This document shows, piece by piece, positions 1-6,474 of a DNA stretch of 6,474 nucleotides. Each line of letters begins with the position of its first letter. Within the stretch, counting starts at the first letter, position 1. The notes below the pieces were generated by a model. It made no database searches and was not told where the DNA came from. It was given only the letters and a program-made list of their open reading frames with translations. The DNA lies in the NCBI GenBank assembly GCA_002329525.1, contig DCTI01000143.1:1-6474 (forward strand), read 5' to 3'. The position numbers were made by a program, and so were the translations under genes. The DNA comes from Negativicutes bacterium UBA1444 (lineage in GTDB: Bacteria > Bacillota > Negativicutes > UBA1444).

Positions 1-888
1 GGTGCGGGTTTCGGTCGTGGCGCTGCCGATGTGCGGCGTGATGAAAACGTTGGGCAGTTTCAAAAGCGGATGCTCCACCGGGATTGGTTCCGGATCGGTA
101 ACATCCAATGCGCAGCCGGCAATACGGCCATCCCGGACAGCTTCATAAAGGGCATCGGTTTCCACGATTCCGCCACGGGCCGCGTTAATAAAATACGCGG
201 TTTTTTTCATTCCGGCAAACTGTTCCCGTCGGAACAACCAGCGCGATTCGTTGCTCAACGGAATCAGCACGACGACGAAATCCGCAATCTGCAACAGCTC
301 TTCGAACGAAACATAAACCGCCCCTTCTTCCGCCGCCGGATCCCGGCGCCGCCGATTGTGGTAAACAATCCGCATGCCGCAGGCCCGGGCGCGTCGGGCC
401 ACGGCCGAACCAATCTGTCCCAGACCGACGATTCCCAGTACCTTGCCATACAGATCAACGCCAAGTGGGATCTCGGTTCTTGCCGTCCATTCGCCATTTT
501 GAACAATCGCGGCGCTTTCTTTGATCCGGCGCGCCGCGCACATCAACAATAAAAATGCCAGGTCAGCCGTTGCCTCCGTAAGAACGCCGGGGGTATTGCC
601 AAACGGTACGCCGTGTCGGGTACAGGCAGTAATGTCCACATTGTCATAACCGACCGAACTTTGGGAAATCACCCGCAACTTTGGCGCGTGCGCCAGCAGT
701 TCCTCATCCACCCGCGCCGGCTGCGCGCCCACCGACATCAAGCCCGCCGCATCCTCCAGCCACTCGAACAATAACTCGCGCGGCATAATACCTGGCTGAT
801 CCCAGCATTGGACCTCGCAACAGTCGCGGATCATCTGGTCGGCTTCCGGCAACGGCCGGCCGGTCATTACAATTTTGGCAGCATTCAT
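1..888 (-). CDS. D-2-hydroxyacid dehydrogenase, glyoxylate/hydroxypyruvate reductase type (3' end beyond window)
   Basis: Predicted cytosolic NAD(P)H-dependent reductase of the D-isomer-specific 2-hydroxyacid dehydrogenase family, probably reducing glyoxylate to glycolate and/or hydroxypyruvate to D-glycerate. Reading the minus strand from ATG at 888 gives 296 residues without a stop, running off the left edge. Family members have roughly 310-330 residues, so only the C-terminal tail is missing. Visible features: substrate-loop motif SVGYDNVD (78-85), Rossmann motif GLGQIG (155-160), and the catalytic triad Arg238 (in NAARGG), Glu267 (in DPEP) and His286 (in TPHIGSAT). The block ALDVTDPEPIP followed by HPLL resembles eukaryotic GRHPR and bacterial GyaR more than SerA, and SerA's C-terminal ACT domain cannot be checked. 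After the second Rossmann strand comes NRRRR (178-182), basic rather than acidic, which suggests NADP(H) preference (inference). The start is supported by AGGGGGAG four bases upstream. It follows the trehalose synthase/phosphatase gene by 51 bp on the same strand with no clear terminator between, so co-transcription is likely. The family call is firm; the exact substrate is not. Confidence 0.9.
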   Translation of the reverse strand, partial: MNAAKIVMTGRPLPEADQMIRDCCEVQCWDQPGIMPRELLFEWLEDAAGLMSVGAQPARVDEELLAHAPKLRVISQSSVGYDNVDITACTRHGVPFGNTPGVLTEATADLAFLLLMCAARRIKESAAIVQNGEWTARTEIPLGVDLYGKVLGIVGLGQIGSAVARRARACGMRIVYHNRRRRDPAAEEGAVYVSFEELLQIADFVVVLIPLSNESRWLFRREQFAGMKKTAYFINAARGGIVETDALYEAVRDGRIAGCALDVTDPEPIPVEHPLLKLPNVFITPHIGSATTETRT

Positions 889-892
889 GATA

Positions 893-900
893 CTCCCCCT
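893..900 (-). promoter_or_regulatory. Ribosome binding site of the hydroxyacid dehydrogenase gene
   Basis: On the minus strand AGGGGGAG lies four bases before the ATG at 888. It fixes this start over the out-of-frame ATG four bases further in. It is a purine-rich but imperfect Shine-Dalgarno match, and the spacing is on the short side. Confidence 0.6.
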
Positions 901-939
901 ATATTTTTCTCGCTGCGGTACCGCCGGCGCTATCTGCGC

Positions 940-3180
940 TCATCCCAGGTCCGCCATCATGAGCTTTTCCAGCAAAGCAATCAGATCCTGCTGGTCGGCA
1001 AGCAGATAATTCGCCGCCGTCGGCCGCACTCCCACCCGAATGGTCATGGCCGTAGCCGGCAGAACCTGAAACATGTCTTCATCGGTCCAATCATCGCCAG
1101 CCGCCAGAATCATTCCATAGTTTCCATCATCCAGCGTCGCCAGAACGGCTGCTCCCTTATTCGCGGCTTTTGCCCGCACTTCCAGCACCTTGTTTCCTTC
1201 CAAAACTTCCATATTGGTTTGTAAGAGCAGGTTGGTCAACTCGAATTTCAGCTCCTGAGCCATAAACTCGGCTGACTCGGCATCAGACAGCCGGTAATGC
1301 CAGGCAATCGAACATTCCTTTTCCTCCAGAAAGGAAGCCGGCAATCGTTCCACATAATACTCCAACAACGGCAAAATTCTTGGTTTCCAGGCATTGTCGG
1401 GGAAAACCCGCTTGCGCCAGATTCCGCCGCGCCGTTTCATCCAGGCCCCATGCTCTGCCACCAGTGTCAATCGCAAATCGCCGAAATGCTGTTGCAAAAA
1501 TTCCCGAGGCCGCCCGCTGACAATGGTTACGTCGTTGCGCTGCTCGGCGGTCAAGGCCCGGAGCAGCCGCAACAAATATTCACCGGGAATCGCCTGCTCC
1601 GGGGTCCGGGCCAAGGGCACCAGCGTTCCGTCATAGTCGAAAATCAAGGCCCGTCGATTGGTCAACGCAAACTGCCGGACCAAATTTGCCATTTTCTCTT
1701 CGTTCAACATTTTATCGGCAGTCAGCTGGTTGGCCGCCGACAAATTTTGCAGGGCGTGCAAAAACAGCCATCCCCAGCGGTGCACGTCATATCGTTGCAC
1801 GTTGTCGCGCATCGCCCGAATCCGTTCCGCCTGCTCGCCCGGCGGCATAACCAGAGCCTGATGAATGGCCTCGGCCATCTCTTCCCGGCTGTTGGGATTG
1901 ATGATCAGCGCTTCCGGCAGCTCCCGGGCAGCGCCAGCCATTTCGCTCAGAATGAGGACGCCGTCATCTTGCGTCCGGGACGCCACGAACTCTTTGGCCA
2001 CCAGATTCATCCCATCGCGCAGCGGCGTCACCAGGGCCACGTCGGCGGCCGAATACAGGGAACTCAGGGCTTGCAGCCCCAGATTCTTATATAGATAGGC
2101 GATCGGCGCCCAGCCGATGTCACCGAACCTTCCATTGATCCGGCCGACCAGTTCGTCGATTTCCCGGCGCATATCCTGATAACGGTCCACGCCGATTCGC
2201 GACGGAACTACCAGCAGCAGCATGATCACCTCCTGGTGCCACTCGGGATGGCGTTCGAGAAACAATTCATACGCCCGTAATCGTTTGGCGATTCCCTTGG
2301 TATAATCGAGCCGGTCCACGGACAGGATTGCTTTCTGCTGGACCAGTTTCCGCCGGATCAAATCCGCTTCGCGGCGGATTTTCGGCAAACACGCCGTTTC
2401 GTGGTACTTCTCGAAATCGATCCCAATGGGGAACGCATCCACCCGAATTTCTCGCCCCTGAAACATTACCCGGCCAATCTGATGCTGATGCCCGGTCAGT
2501 CGCAACACAGCCGTCAAGAAGTGCCTCACGTAATCGACGGTATGAAAGCCCACTACGTCGGAGCCGAGAAGGCCTTCCACCAGGGAAGCTGCCCATTTTC
2601 GCGGCAACAGCCGGAATATTTCATACGCAGGAAACGGAATATGCAGGAAAAAACCGATGGAATTATCGGGGCAGCATTCCCGCAGCATCGCCGGCAACAG
2701 CATAAAATGATAGTCATGGATCCAAATCACGTCCCCCGGCTGCACCAGTTCGGCGACGACCCGGCAAAACTGTCGATTGACAGCCTCGTATACTTTCCAC
2801 ATTTCTTCTTCGTATACCGTCAAGGTCGGAAAATAATGAAACAACGGCCACACCGTCTTATTACAGAACCCCAGATAGAACTTGTCCATTACCTCCGCCG
2901 TTAAAAAGACCGGATCGCAGCCCGGTTCATCGCGCAGATGCTGCCGGACCAGCGGTTGATCGGCTTCGGCAATGTCGTTGCCCGGCCAGCCGACCCAAAG
3001 ATATTCCGCCAGCTCCGTGTCATCCTGCTGGCGGCGCTCCAGATAGGCCCCCAAGGCACTGACCAATCCGCCGGCGCTGGGGCCCAGCGTCATTTTTCCT
3101 TCTTCCATATTGACCGTCATTGGCAGGCGATTGGATACGATAATCAGTCGGCCAGTTTTTTTTGTCGTCGTTTCACTCAT
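940..3180 (-). CDS. Bifunctional trehalose-6-phosphate synthase/phosphatase (OtsA-OtsB fusion)
   Basis: Makes trehalose in two steps in the cytosol: UDP-glucose + glucose-6-phosphate to trehalose-6-phosphate (GT20 domain), then dephosphorylation to trehalose (HAD phosphatase domain). It is complete, 746 residues. Synthase domain, about 10-480: SNR (16-18), SAGG (35-38), WVGWPG (62-67), WPLFHY (111-116), IHDYH (154-158), FFLHIPFP (177-184), [10 protein letters not shown] (287-296; Arg290 and Lys295 match the phosphate-binding Arg262/Lys267 of E. coli OtsA), and [11 protein letters not shown] (387-397; Asp389 and Glu397 match Asp361/Glu369). After a short linker (about 481-505) comes the phosphatase: DYDGT (515-519; nucleophile Asp515, acid/base Asp517), SGRPRE (555-560), AEHGAW (575-580), Lys675 in NKG, and [10 protein letters not shown] (695-704). 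All key residues of both domains are present, so both activities should be intact. The start is supported by AGGAGG seven bases upstream. It is divergent from the TreS-maltokinase gene and lies 51 bp upstream of the dehydrogenase. The call is firm. Confidence 0.96.
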   Translation of the reverse strand: MSETTTKKTGRLIIVSNRLPMTVNMEEGKMTLGPSAGGLVSALGAYLERRQQDDTELAEYLWVGWPGNDIAEADQPLVRQHLRDEPGCDPVFLTAEVMDKFYLGFCNKTVWPLFHYFPTLTVYEEEMWKVYEAVNRQFCRVVAELVQPGDVIWIHDYHFMLLPAMLRECCPDNSIGFFLHIPFPAYEIFRLLPRKWAASLVEGLLGSDVVGFHTVDYVRHFLTAVLRLTGHQHQIGRVMFQGREIRVDAFPIGIDFEKYHETACLPKIRREADLIRRKLVQQKAILSVDRLDYTKGIAKRLRAYELFLERHPEWHQEVIMLLLVVPSRIGVDRYQDMRREIDELVGRINGRFGDIGWAPIAYLYKNLGLQALSSLYSAADVALVTPLRDGMNLVAKEFVASRTQDDGVLILSEMAGAARELPEALIINPNSREEMAEAIHQALVMPPGEQAERIRAMRDNVQRYDVHRWGWLFLHALQNLSAANQLTADKMLNEEKMANLVRQFALTNRRALIFDYDGTLVPLARTPEQAIPGEYLLRLLRALTAEQRNDVTIVSGRPREFLQQHFGDLRLTLVAEHGAWMKRRGGIWRKRVFPDNAWKPRILPLLEYYVERLPASFLEEKECSIAWHYRLSDAESAEFMAQELKFELTNLLLQTNMEVLEGNKVLEVRAKAANKGAAVLATLDDGNYGMILAAGDDWTDEDMFQVLPATAMTIRVGVRPTAANYLLADQQDLIALLEKLMMADLG

Positions 3181-3187
3181 AGGCGTT

Positions 3188-3193
3188 CCTCCT
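3188..3193 (-). promoter_or_regulatory. Ribosome binding site of the trehalose-6-phosphate synthase/phosphatase gene
   Basis: AGGAGG on the minus strand, inside a longer purine run, ends seven bases before the ATG at 3180. This near-ideal Shine-Dalgarno site fixes the start at MSETTTKK and implies efficient translation. Confidence 0.85.
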
Positions 3194-3323
3194 CTCTTTC
3201 ATCCGGCAACCTGCAACAGTTTCGCAGGAAAGAAAAAATGCATGGAGAATTCTATATAGTGCGACAATATAATAATATCCCGAATTAACGGTTTAAAATC
3301 ATTATAACATATACATAGACGAC

Positions 3324-3330
3324 AGGAGGT
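3324..3330 (+). promoter_or_regulatory. Ribosome binding site of the TreS-maltokinase gene
   Basis: AGGAGGT sits five bases before the ATG at 3336. It is a full anti-Shine-Dalgarno match and fixes the start at MNASTWYKDAV, which is also where TreS proteins begin their conserved WYKDAVIYQLHVRSF block. Confidence 0.88.
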
Positions 3331-3335
3331 CTGAC

Positions 3336-6300
3336 ATGAACGCGTCCACCTGGTACAAAGATGCCGTGATTTATCAGCTCCATGTCCGCTCCTTTGCCGA
3401 TTCGAACCGTGACGGCATCGGCGATTTCCCCGGATTGACGGCAAAGTTGGATTACATCGTCAATCTTGGTGTCACCGCCATTTGGCTCTTGCCGTTTTAT
3501 CCTTCGCCCCTGCGCGACGACGGCTATGATATCGCCGATTACCGAAACATCCATCCTGATTATGGCACCATCGCCGACTTCCGCCGCTTTTTGAAAGCAG
3601 CCCATGCCAAGGGTCTGAAAGTCATTACCGAGCTTGTCCTCAACCACACTTCCGACCAACATGCCTGGTTTCAGCGTTCCCGCCGGTCCAAACCGGGCAG
3701 CAGATGGCGAAACTTCTACGTATGGAACGACAATGACCAAAAGTATGCCGAGGCCCGTATTATTTTCAAGGATTTTGAAACTTCTAACTGGAGCTGGGAT
3801 TCAACCGCGCAGGCCTATTATTGGCACCGTTTCTACCGGCATCAGCCCGATCTGAATTTTGAAGAGCCGGCAGTCAAAACCGCCCTCTTCCGGGTCGTTG
3901 ACTACTGGCTGTCCATGGGTGTCGATGGTCTGCGGCTGGATGCGGTCCCCTATTTATTTGGGAGCGACGGGACCGACTGTGAAAATCTGCCGGCGACGCA
4001 CGCCTTTCTCAAGGAATTGCGGCATCATGTTGATGCCCATTATGCCAATAGAATGATACTGGCGGAGGCAAACGGCTGGCCGGAGGATGTCGTTCAATAT
4101 TTTGGCGATGATGACGAATGCCATATGGCCTTTCATTTCCCGCTCATGCCGCGTATCTATCTGTCGGTCGGCATGGAAAACGCCTGGCCGGTCATGGATG
4201 CCGTCGTCAAAACGCCTGTAACGTCGGAAAAAAGTCAATGGGCTCTGTTTTTACGTAATCATGATGAACTTACGATGGAAATGCTGACGGAGGAGGAGCG
4301 GGACTTTTTCGTCAAGCTCTATGCTCCCGATCCCCGTTCCCGAATCAATCTCGGAATTCGTCGCCGGCTGGCTCCGTTGCTGAACGGCAACCGACGCAAG
4401 CTGGAGCTGCTGAACGCCTTGCTGTTAAGCCTGCCCGGTTCACCGGTCATTTATTACGGCGACGAAATCGGCATGGGCGACAACATCTATCTGGGGGACC
4501 GAAACGGCGTCCGTACGCCGATGCAATGGACTTCCGACCGGAATGCCGGCTTTTCCCAGTCCAGTCCCCAAAAGCTGGCCCTACCGGTCATCACCGACCC
4601 ACAGTACCACTATGAAAGCATCAACGTGGAGGCGCAGGAGCAAAACCCGAACTCCTTCCTGTGGTGGCTGCGCCGGATCATTTCGCTTCGCAACCGCTTC
4701 CGCTCCTTCGGCCGCGGTGCCACCCTGTTTCCGAATTCCGACAACGACAAGGTATTGTCATATGTCCGCTCGCTGGATCAGGAAATTATCCTGGTCGTCG
4801 CCAATGTGTCGCGGTTCGTGCAGCATGTTCACCTGAACCTGTCCGCCTGGTCCGGCCTGGTTCCCCGCGAAATCATGGGCGGCGCCCTATTCCCAGCCAT
4901 CGGCAACGAATCCTATGCTCTAAGTTTGGGGCCACACTCATTTTACTGGTTCTCCCTGGAAAAGAAACAACTACGCGGGCGACCGCTGTGCGATCCGCAG
5001 GAACATCTGGCTGGCGCCGCACCGGAATTTCAGGTGGCGGATCTGGACGAACTGTTGACACCGGCAGTATGGCAAAAGCTGAGCGTACGCCTGCCGGCTT
5101 TTCTCGAAGCTCTGCCCCTCCAGCCGGTTGGGTGCGACGTTCGCGCCGCCAGCATTGTGGATGGGTTCCTCATTCCCACAAACCGGCATGTCCTTTATGT
5201 CGTCCGGACTGAAACGGCTTCCGTCGCAGCCTTGCATATGACCATCATCCTGGCCCTCTACAACCGTCTTTCGGATCAGCCGGCCCGGCTGCTGGCCCAA
5301 GTTCAGGTCAACGGCCAGTCTTATAAATTGGCGGATGCAACCTTTGACCCAACCTGGCATGCCTGGCTCTACGAATTCTGTTTGTCACCCCGCCGGCTGC
5401 CTGGTCGCAACGGCGCCCTGATTTCCAGCCGCTTTCTCGCTTTCGTCCGCCCCAGCACACCTGGCCACTCGGAAACAGTCAATGCCGACCACAATCATCT
5501 GTCGTTGATCTTTCGTCCGTCGCATGTGCTTAAGCTATTCCGCCAGCTTGACGAAGGACCGCACCCGGAAAAAGAACTGGGGCGTTTCCTGTGGGAAAAA
5601 ACCAGTTTTGAAAAATTGCCGGGAGTTCAGGCCGCCATCGACTATCTGGGAGACCGGGAAGTTCCCTGCACTTTGGCGGTAATGCACACCTACATCCCGC
5701 ATCGCAACGACGGCGTGCAATATACGAAGGACAGCCTCCTGCCGTTTTTTGAAAGCGCTTTGCTTGCCGGCAAAGACATGGAAGCGATTATTCCGCCGAC
5801 TTCTTCGCCGCTCCGTCTTGCCCTGGCTCCCCCCAACGAACATACCCGGATCGCCATCGGCCCCATGATGGAAACAGCCGCCCGGATCGGTCGCTTAACC
5901 CATGATCTGCATGTCGCGCTGGCAACCGACCCCACCGATGCCGTCTTCGCGCCGGAACGCTATACTCTGCATTATCAGAAACAAGTTTCGCATAGCATGC
6001 GGCGGCTTCTGGATTTTACGTTTCTTCAGCTGCAGGAAAACCAGGTCCGCCTGGAACCCAAGCTGCAAAAAAAGGCCGAATCGCTGCAACGGCGCAAGGC
6101 CCAACTGAACGGAGTATTTGGCGCACTGTCCCACAAATTGTTCCGAACCTATCGGATCAGGGAGCATGGCGATTATCATCTTGGCCAGCTATTGGTCGGC
6201 GAATCGGGAGAACTCTGGATCATTGATTTTGAAGGGCAACCGATCCGTCCGTTGTCGGAGCGCCGGATCAAACGTTCTCCGTTACGGGATGTCGCCAGCA

Positions 6301-6474
6301 TGCTCTGGTCCTTCTATTCCTGTGTCCATTCCATAACCGCCAACCCCGTTTTCACGACGCTGCCGGGAACAGAACCGGCTCAACTTTCCAGCATCGCGGA
6401 CGTCTGGTGCCGTTGGGTTTCCTCCGCTTTCCTGCGTTCCTATTTCAATGCCGCCCATGAACTCGCGCCGTCTG
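3336..6474 (+). CDS. treS: Trehalose synthase-maltokinase fusion (TreS-Mak), 3' end beyond window
   Basis: Predicted cytosolic bifunctional enzyme. The TreS domain (GH13) interconverts trehalose and maltose; the maltokinase domain makes maltose-1-phosphate with ATP, the donor for GlgE alpha-glucan synthesis. The frame stays open from ATG 3336 to the edge: 1046 residues. Such fusions are typically about 1100 residues, so roughly 50-70 are missing. TreS, residues 1-545: WYKDAVIYQLHVRSF (6-20), calcium-site loop DSNRDGIGD (22-30), NHTSD (103-107), GLRLDAVPYL with nucleophile Asp202, AEANGWPEDV with acid Glu244, LRNHDEL with Asp310, YYGDEIGMGDN (373-383), and a closing FYWFSL (536-541). Maltokinase, about 555 onward: LKLFR (732-736, presumed ATP-site Lys733), ELGRFL (747-752), HGDYHLGQ (944-951, catalytic Asp946), IDFEG (963-967, metal-binding Asp964), then ERRIKRSPLRDVASML (975-990). 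The N-terminal cap of the kinase is divergent: the RWFGGK-type block usual in this family is not recognisable near 586-610. It is transcribed away from the TPS/TPP gene, which supplies its substrate. The TreS call is firm and the kinase call strong. Confidence 0.95.
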   Translation, partial: MNASTWYKDAVIYQLHVRSFADSNRDGIGDFPGLTAKLDYIVNLGVTAIWLLPFYPSPLRDDGYDIADYRNIHPDYGTIADFRRFLKAAHAKGLKVITELVLNHTSDQHAWFQRSRRSKPGSRWRNFYVWNDNDQKYAEARIIFKDFETSNWSWDSTAQAYYWHRFYRHQPDLNFEEPAVKTALFRVVDYWLSMGVDGLRLDAVPYLFGSDGTDCENLPATHAFLKELRHHVDAHYANRMILAEANGWPEDVVQYFGDDDECHMAFHFPLMPRIYLSVGMENAWPVMDAVVKTPVTSEKSQWALFLRNHDELTMEMLTEEERDFFVKLYAPDPRSRINLGIRRRLAPLLNGNRRKLELLNALLLSLPGSPVIYYGDEIGMGDNIYLGDRNGVRTPMQWTSDRNAGFSQSSPQKLALPVITDPQYHYESINVEAQEQNPNSFLWWLRRIISLRNRFRSFGRGATLFPNSDNDKVLSYVRSLDQEIILVVANVSRFVQHVHLNLSAWSGLVPREIMGGALFPAIGNESYALSLGPHSFYWFSLEKKQLRGRPLCDPQEHLAGAAPEFQVADLDELLTPAVWQKLSVRLPAFLEALPLQPVGCDVRAASIVDGFLIPTNRHVLYVVRTETASVAALHMTIILALYNRLSDQPARLLAQVQVNGQSYKLADATFDPTWHAWLYEFCLSPRRLPGRNGALISSRFLAFVRPSTPGHSETVNADHNHLSLIFRPSHVLKLFRQLDEGPHPEKELGRFLWEKTSFEKLPGVQAAIDYLGDREVPCTLAVMHTYIPHRNDGVQYTKDSLLPFFESALLAGKDMEAIIPPTSSPLRLALAPPNEHTRIAIGPMMETAARIGRLTHDLHVALATDPTDAVFAPERYTLHYQKQVSHSMRRLLDFTFLQLQENQVRLEPKLQKKAESLQRRKAQLNGVFGALSHKLFRTYRIREHGDYHLGQLLVGESGELWIIDFEGQPIRPLSERRIKRSPLRDVASMLWSFYSCVHSITANPVFTTLPGTEPAQLSSIADVWCRWVSSAFLRSYFNAAHELAPS

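Larger units (their letters stand above)
3181..3335. promoter_or_regulatory. Divergent promoter region between the TPS/TPP and TreS-Mak genes
   Basis: These 155 bp separate two outward-facing genes and must carry the start signals of both. Roughly 3242-3320 is strikingly AT-rich compared with the flanking coding DNA. For the rightward gene, TATAAC at 3303-3308 is a possible -10 element that would give a leader of about 20 bases, but no good -35 lies 16-18 bases upstream. For the leftward gene, TTAAAC (complement of 3291-3296) and TATTAT (complement of 3269-3274), 16 bases apart, are a weak sigma70-like pair. They would give a leader of about 80 bases. A perfect 8-bp palindrome CTATATAG lies at 3252-3259, downstream of that putative start, and could be an operator or chance. 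The presence of promoters is near certain from the layout; the individual boxes are guesses. Confidence 0.6.

Noticed and set aside
31..552. 173-codon plus-strand ORF at the left edge
   Set aside because: It is antisense to the dehydrogenase, whose Rossmann and catalytic motifs cover the same bases on the minus strand. Nothing in its translation is recognisable.
911..932. GC-rich palindrome GCGGTACCGC in the gap between the TPS/TPP and dehydrogenase genes, considered as a terminator
   Set aside because: The 10-bp palindrome has no loop, and the bases following it on the transcribed strand are A-rich, not a T-tract.
1297..2094. 265-codon plus-strand ORF opposite the TPS/TPP gene
   Set aside because: It lies wholly antisense to a gene with unmistakable OtsA/OtsB motifs. 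Its translation shows no recognisable domain and is rich in Gln, His, Arg and Pro, as expected for a GC-rich shadow frame.
2401..2904. 167-codon plus-strand ORF within the synthase domain
   Set aside because: It is the opposite strand of the conserved GT20 region, with no ribosome binding site or domain signal noted.
3210..3228. Hairpin CCTGC / GCAGG with a 9-base loop in the leader of the TPS/TPP gene
   Set aside because: The stem is only five pairs with a large loop. On the minus strand the T-run lies before the hairpin rather than after it, so it does not look like a terminator, and there is no support for a riboswitch.
4661..5212. 183-codon plus-strand ORF in another frame of the TreS-Mak gene
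   Set aside because: It overlaps the continuous TreS-Mak frame, and the Arg/Ser/Pro-rich translation is typical of an out-of-frame reading. No frameshift is needed, because the main frame stays open throughout.
1..6474. Search for tRNA or rRNA genes, CRISPR repeats, insertion sequences and attachment sites
   Set aside because: Coding sequence fills all but about 206 bases, and no spaced direct repeats, terminal inverted repeats, transposase motifs or RNA gene signatures were seen by eye.

Overview
The window carries part of a trehalose / alpha-glucan metabolism locus of a bacterium. The evidence is three long, tightly packed ORFs with clean Shine-Dalgarno sites and no introns. Coding DNA is GC-rich, and the only clearly AT-rich stretch is the promoter region in the middle. 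The lineage cannot be fixed from the sequence. The fused TPS/TPP, the fused TreS-maltokinase and the codon style fit a free-living bacterium of moderately high GC, for example deltaproteobacterial or PVC-type, but that is a guess.

Layout. (1) Positions 1-888, minus strand: a D-2-hydroxyacid dehydrogenase of the glyoxylate/hydroxypyruvate reductase type, whose C-terminus is cut off by the left window edge. (2) Positions 940-3180, minus strand: a complete 746-residue bifunctional trehalose-6-phosphate synthase/phosphatase (OtsA-OtsB fusion). It lies 51 bp upstream of gene 1 and is probably co-transcribed with it. (3) Positions 3181-3335: an AT-rich divergent intergenic region that must hold the promoters of both directions. 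(4) Positions 3336-6474, plus strand: a trehalose synthase-maltokinase fusion (TreS-Mak), 1046 residues visible and still open at the right edge.

Together, two divergently transcribed fusion proteins encode four sequential activities. TPS makes trehalose-6-phosphate from UDP-glucose and glucose-6-phosphate, and TPP dephosphorylates it to trehalose. TreS interconverts trehalose and maltose, and maltokinase phosphorylates maltose to maltose-1-phosphate. In known systems maltose-1-phosphate is the donor for GlgE in alpha-1,4-glucan synthesis. No glgE or glgB is in this window; they may lie beyond the right edge. The dehydrogenase has no obvious role in this pathway.

I found no mobile element, CRISPR array, tRNA or rRNA, and no previously undescribed system. 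The points worth a second look are the head-to-head arrangement of the two fusions, the divergent N-terminal part of the maltokinase domain, a substitution next to the TreS catalytic acid, and the passenger reductase with an arginine-rich cofactor loop.
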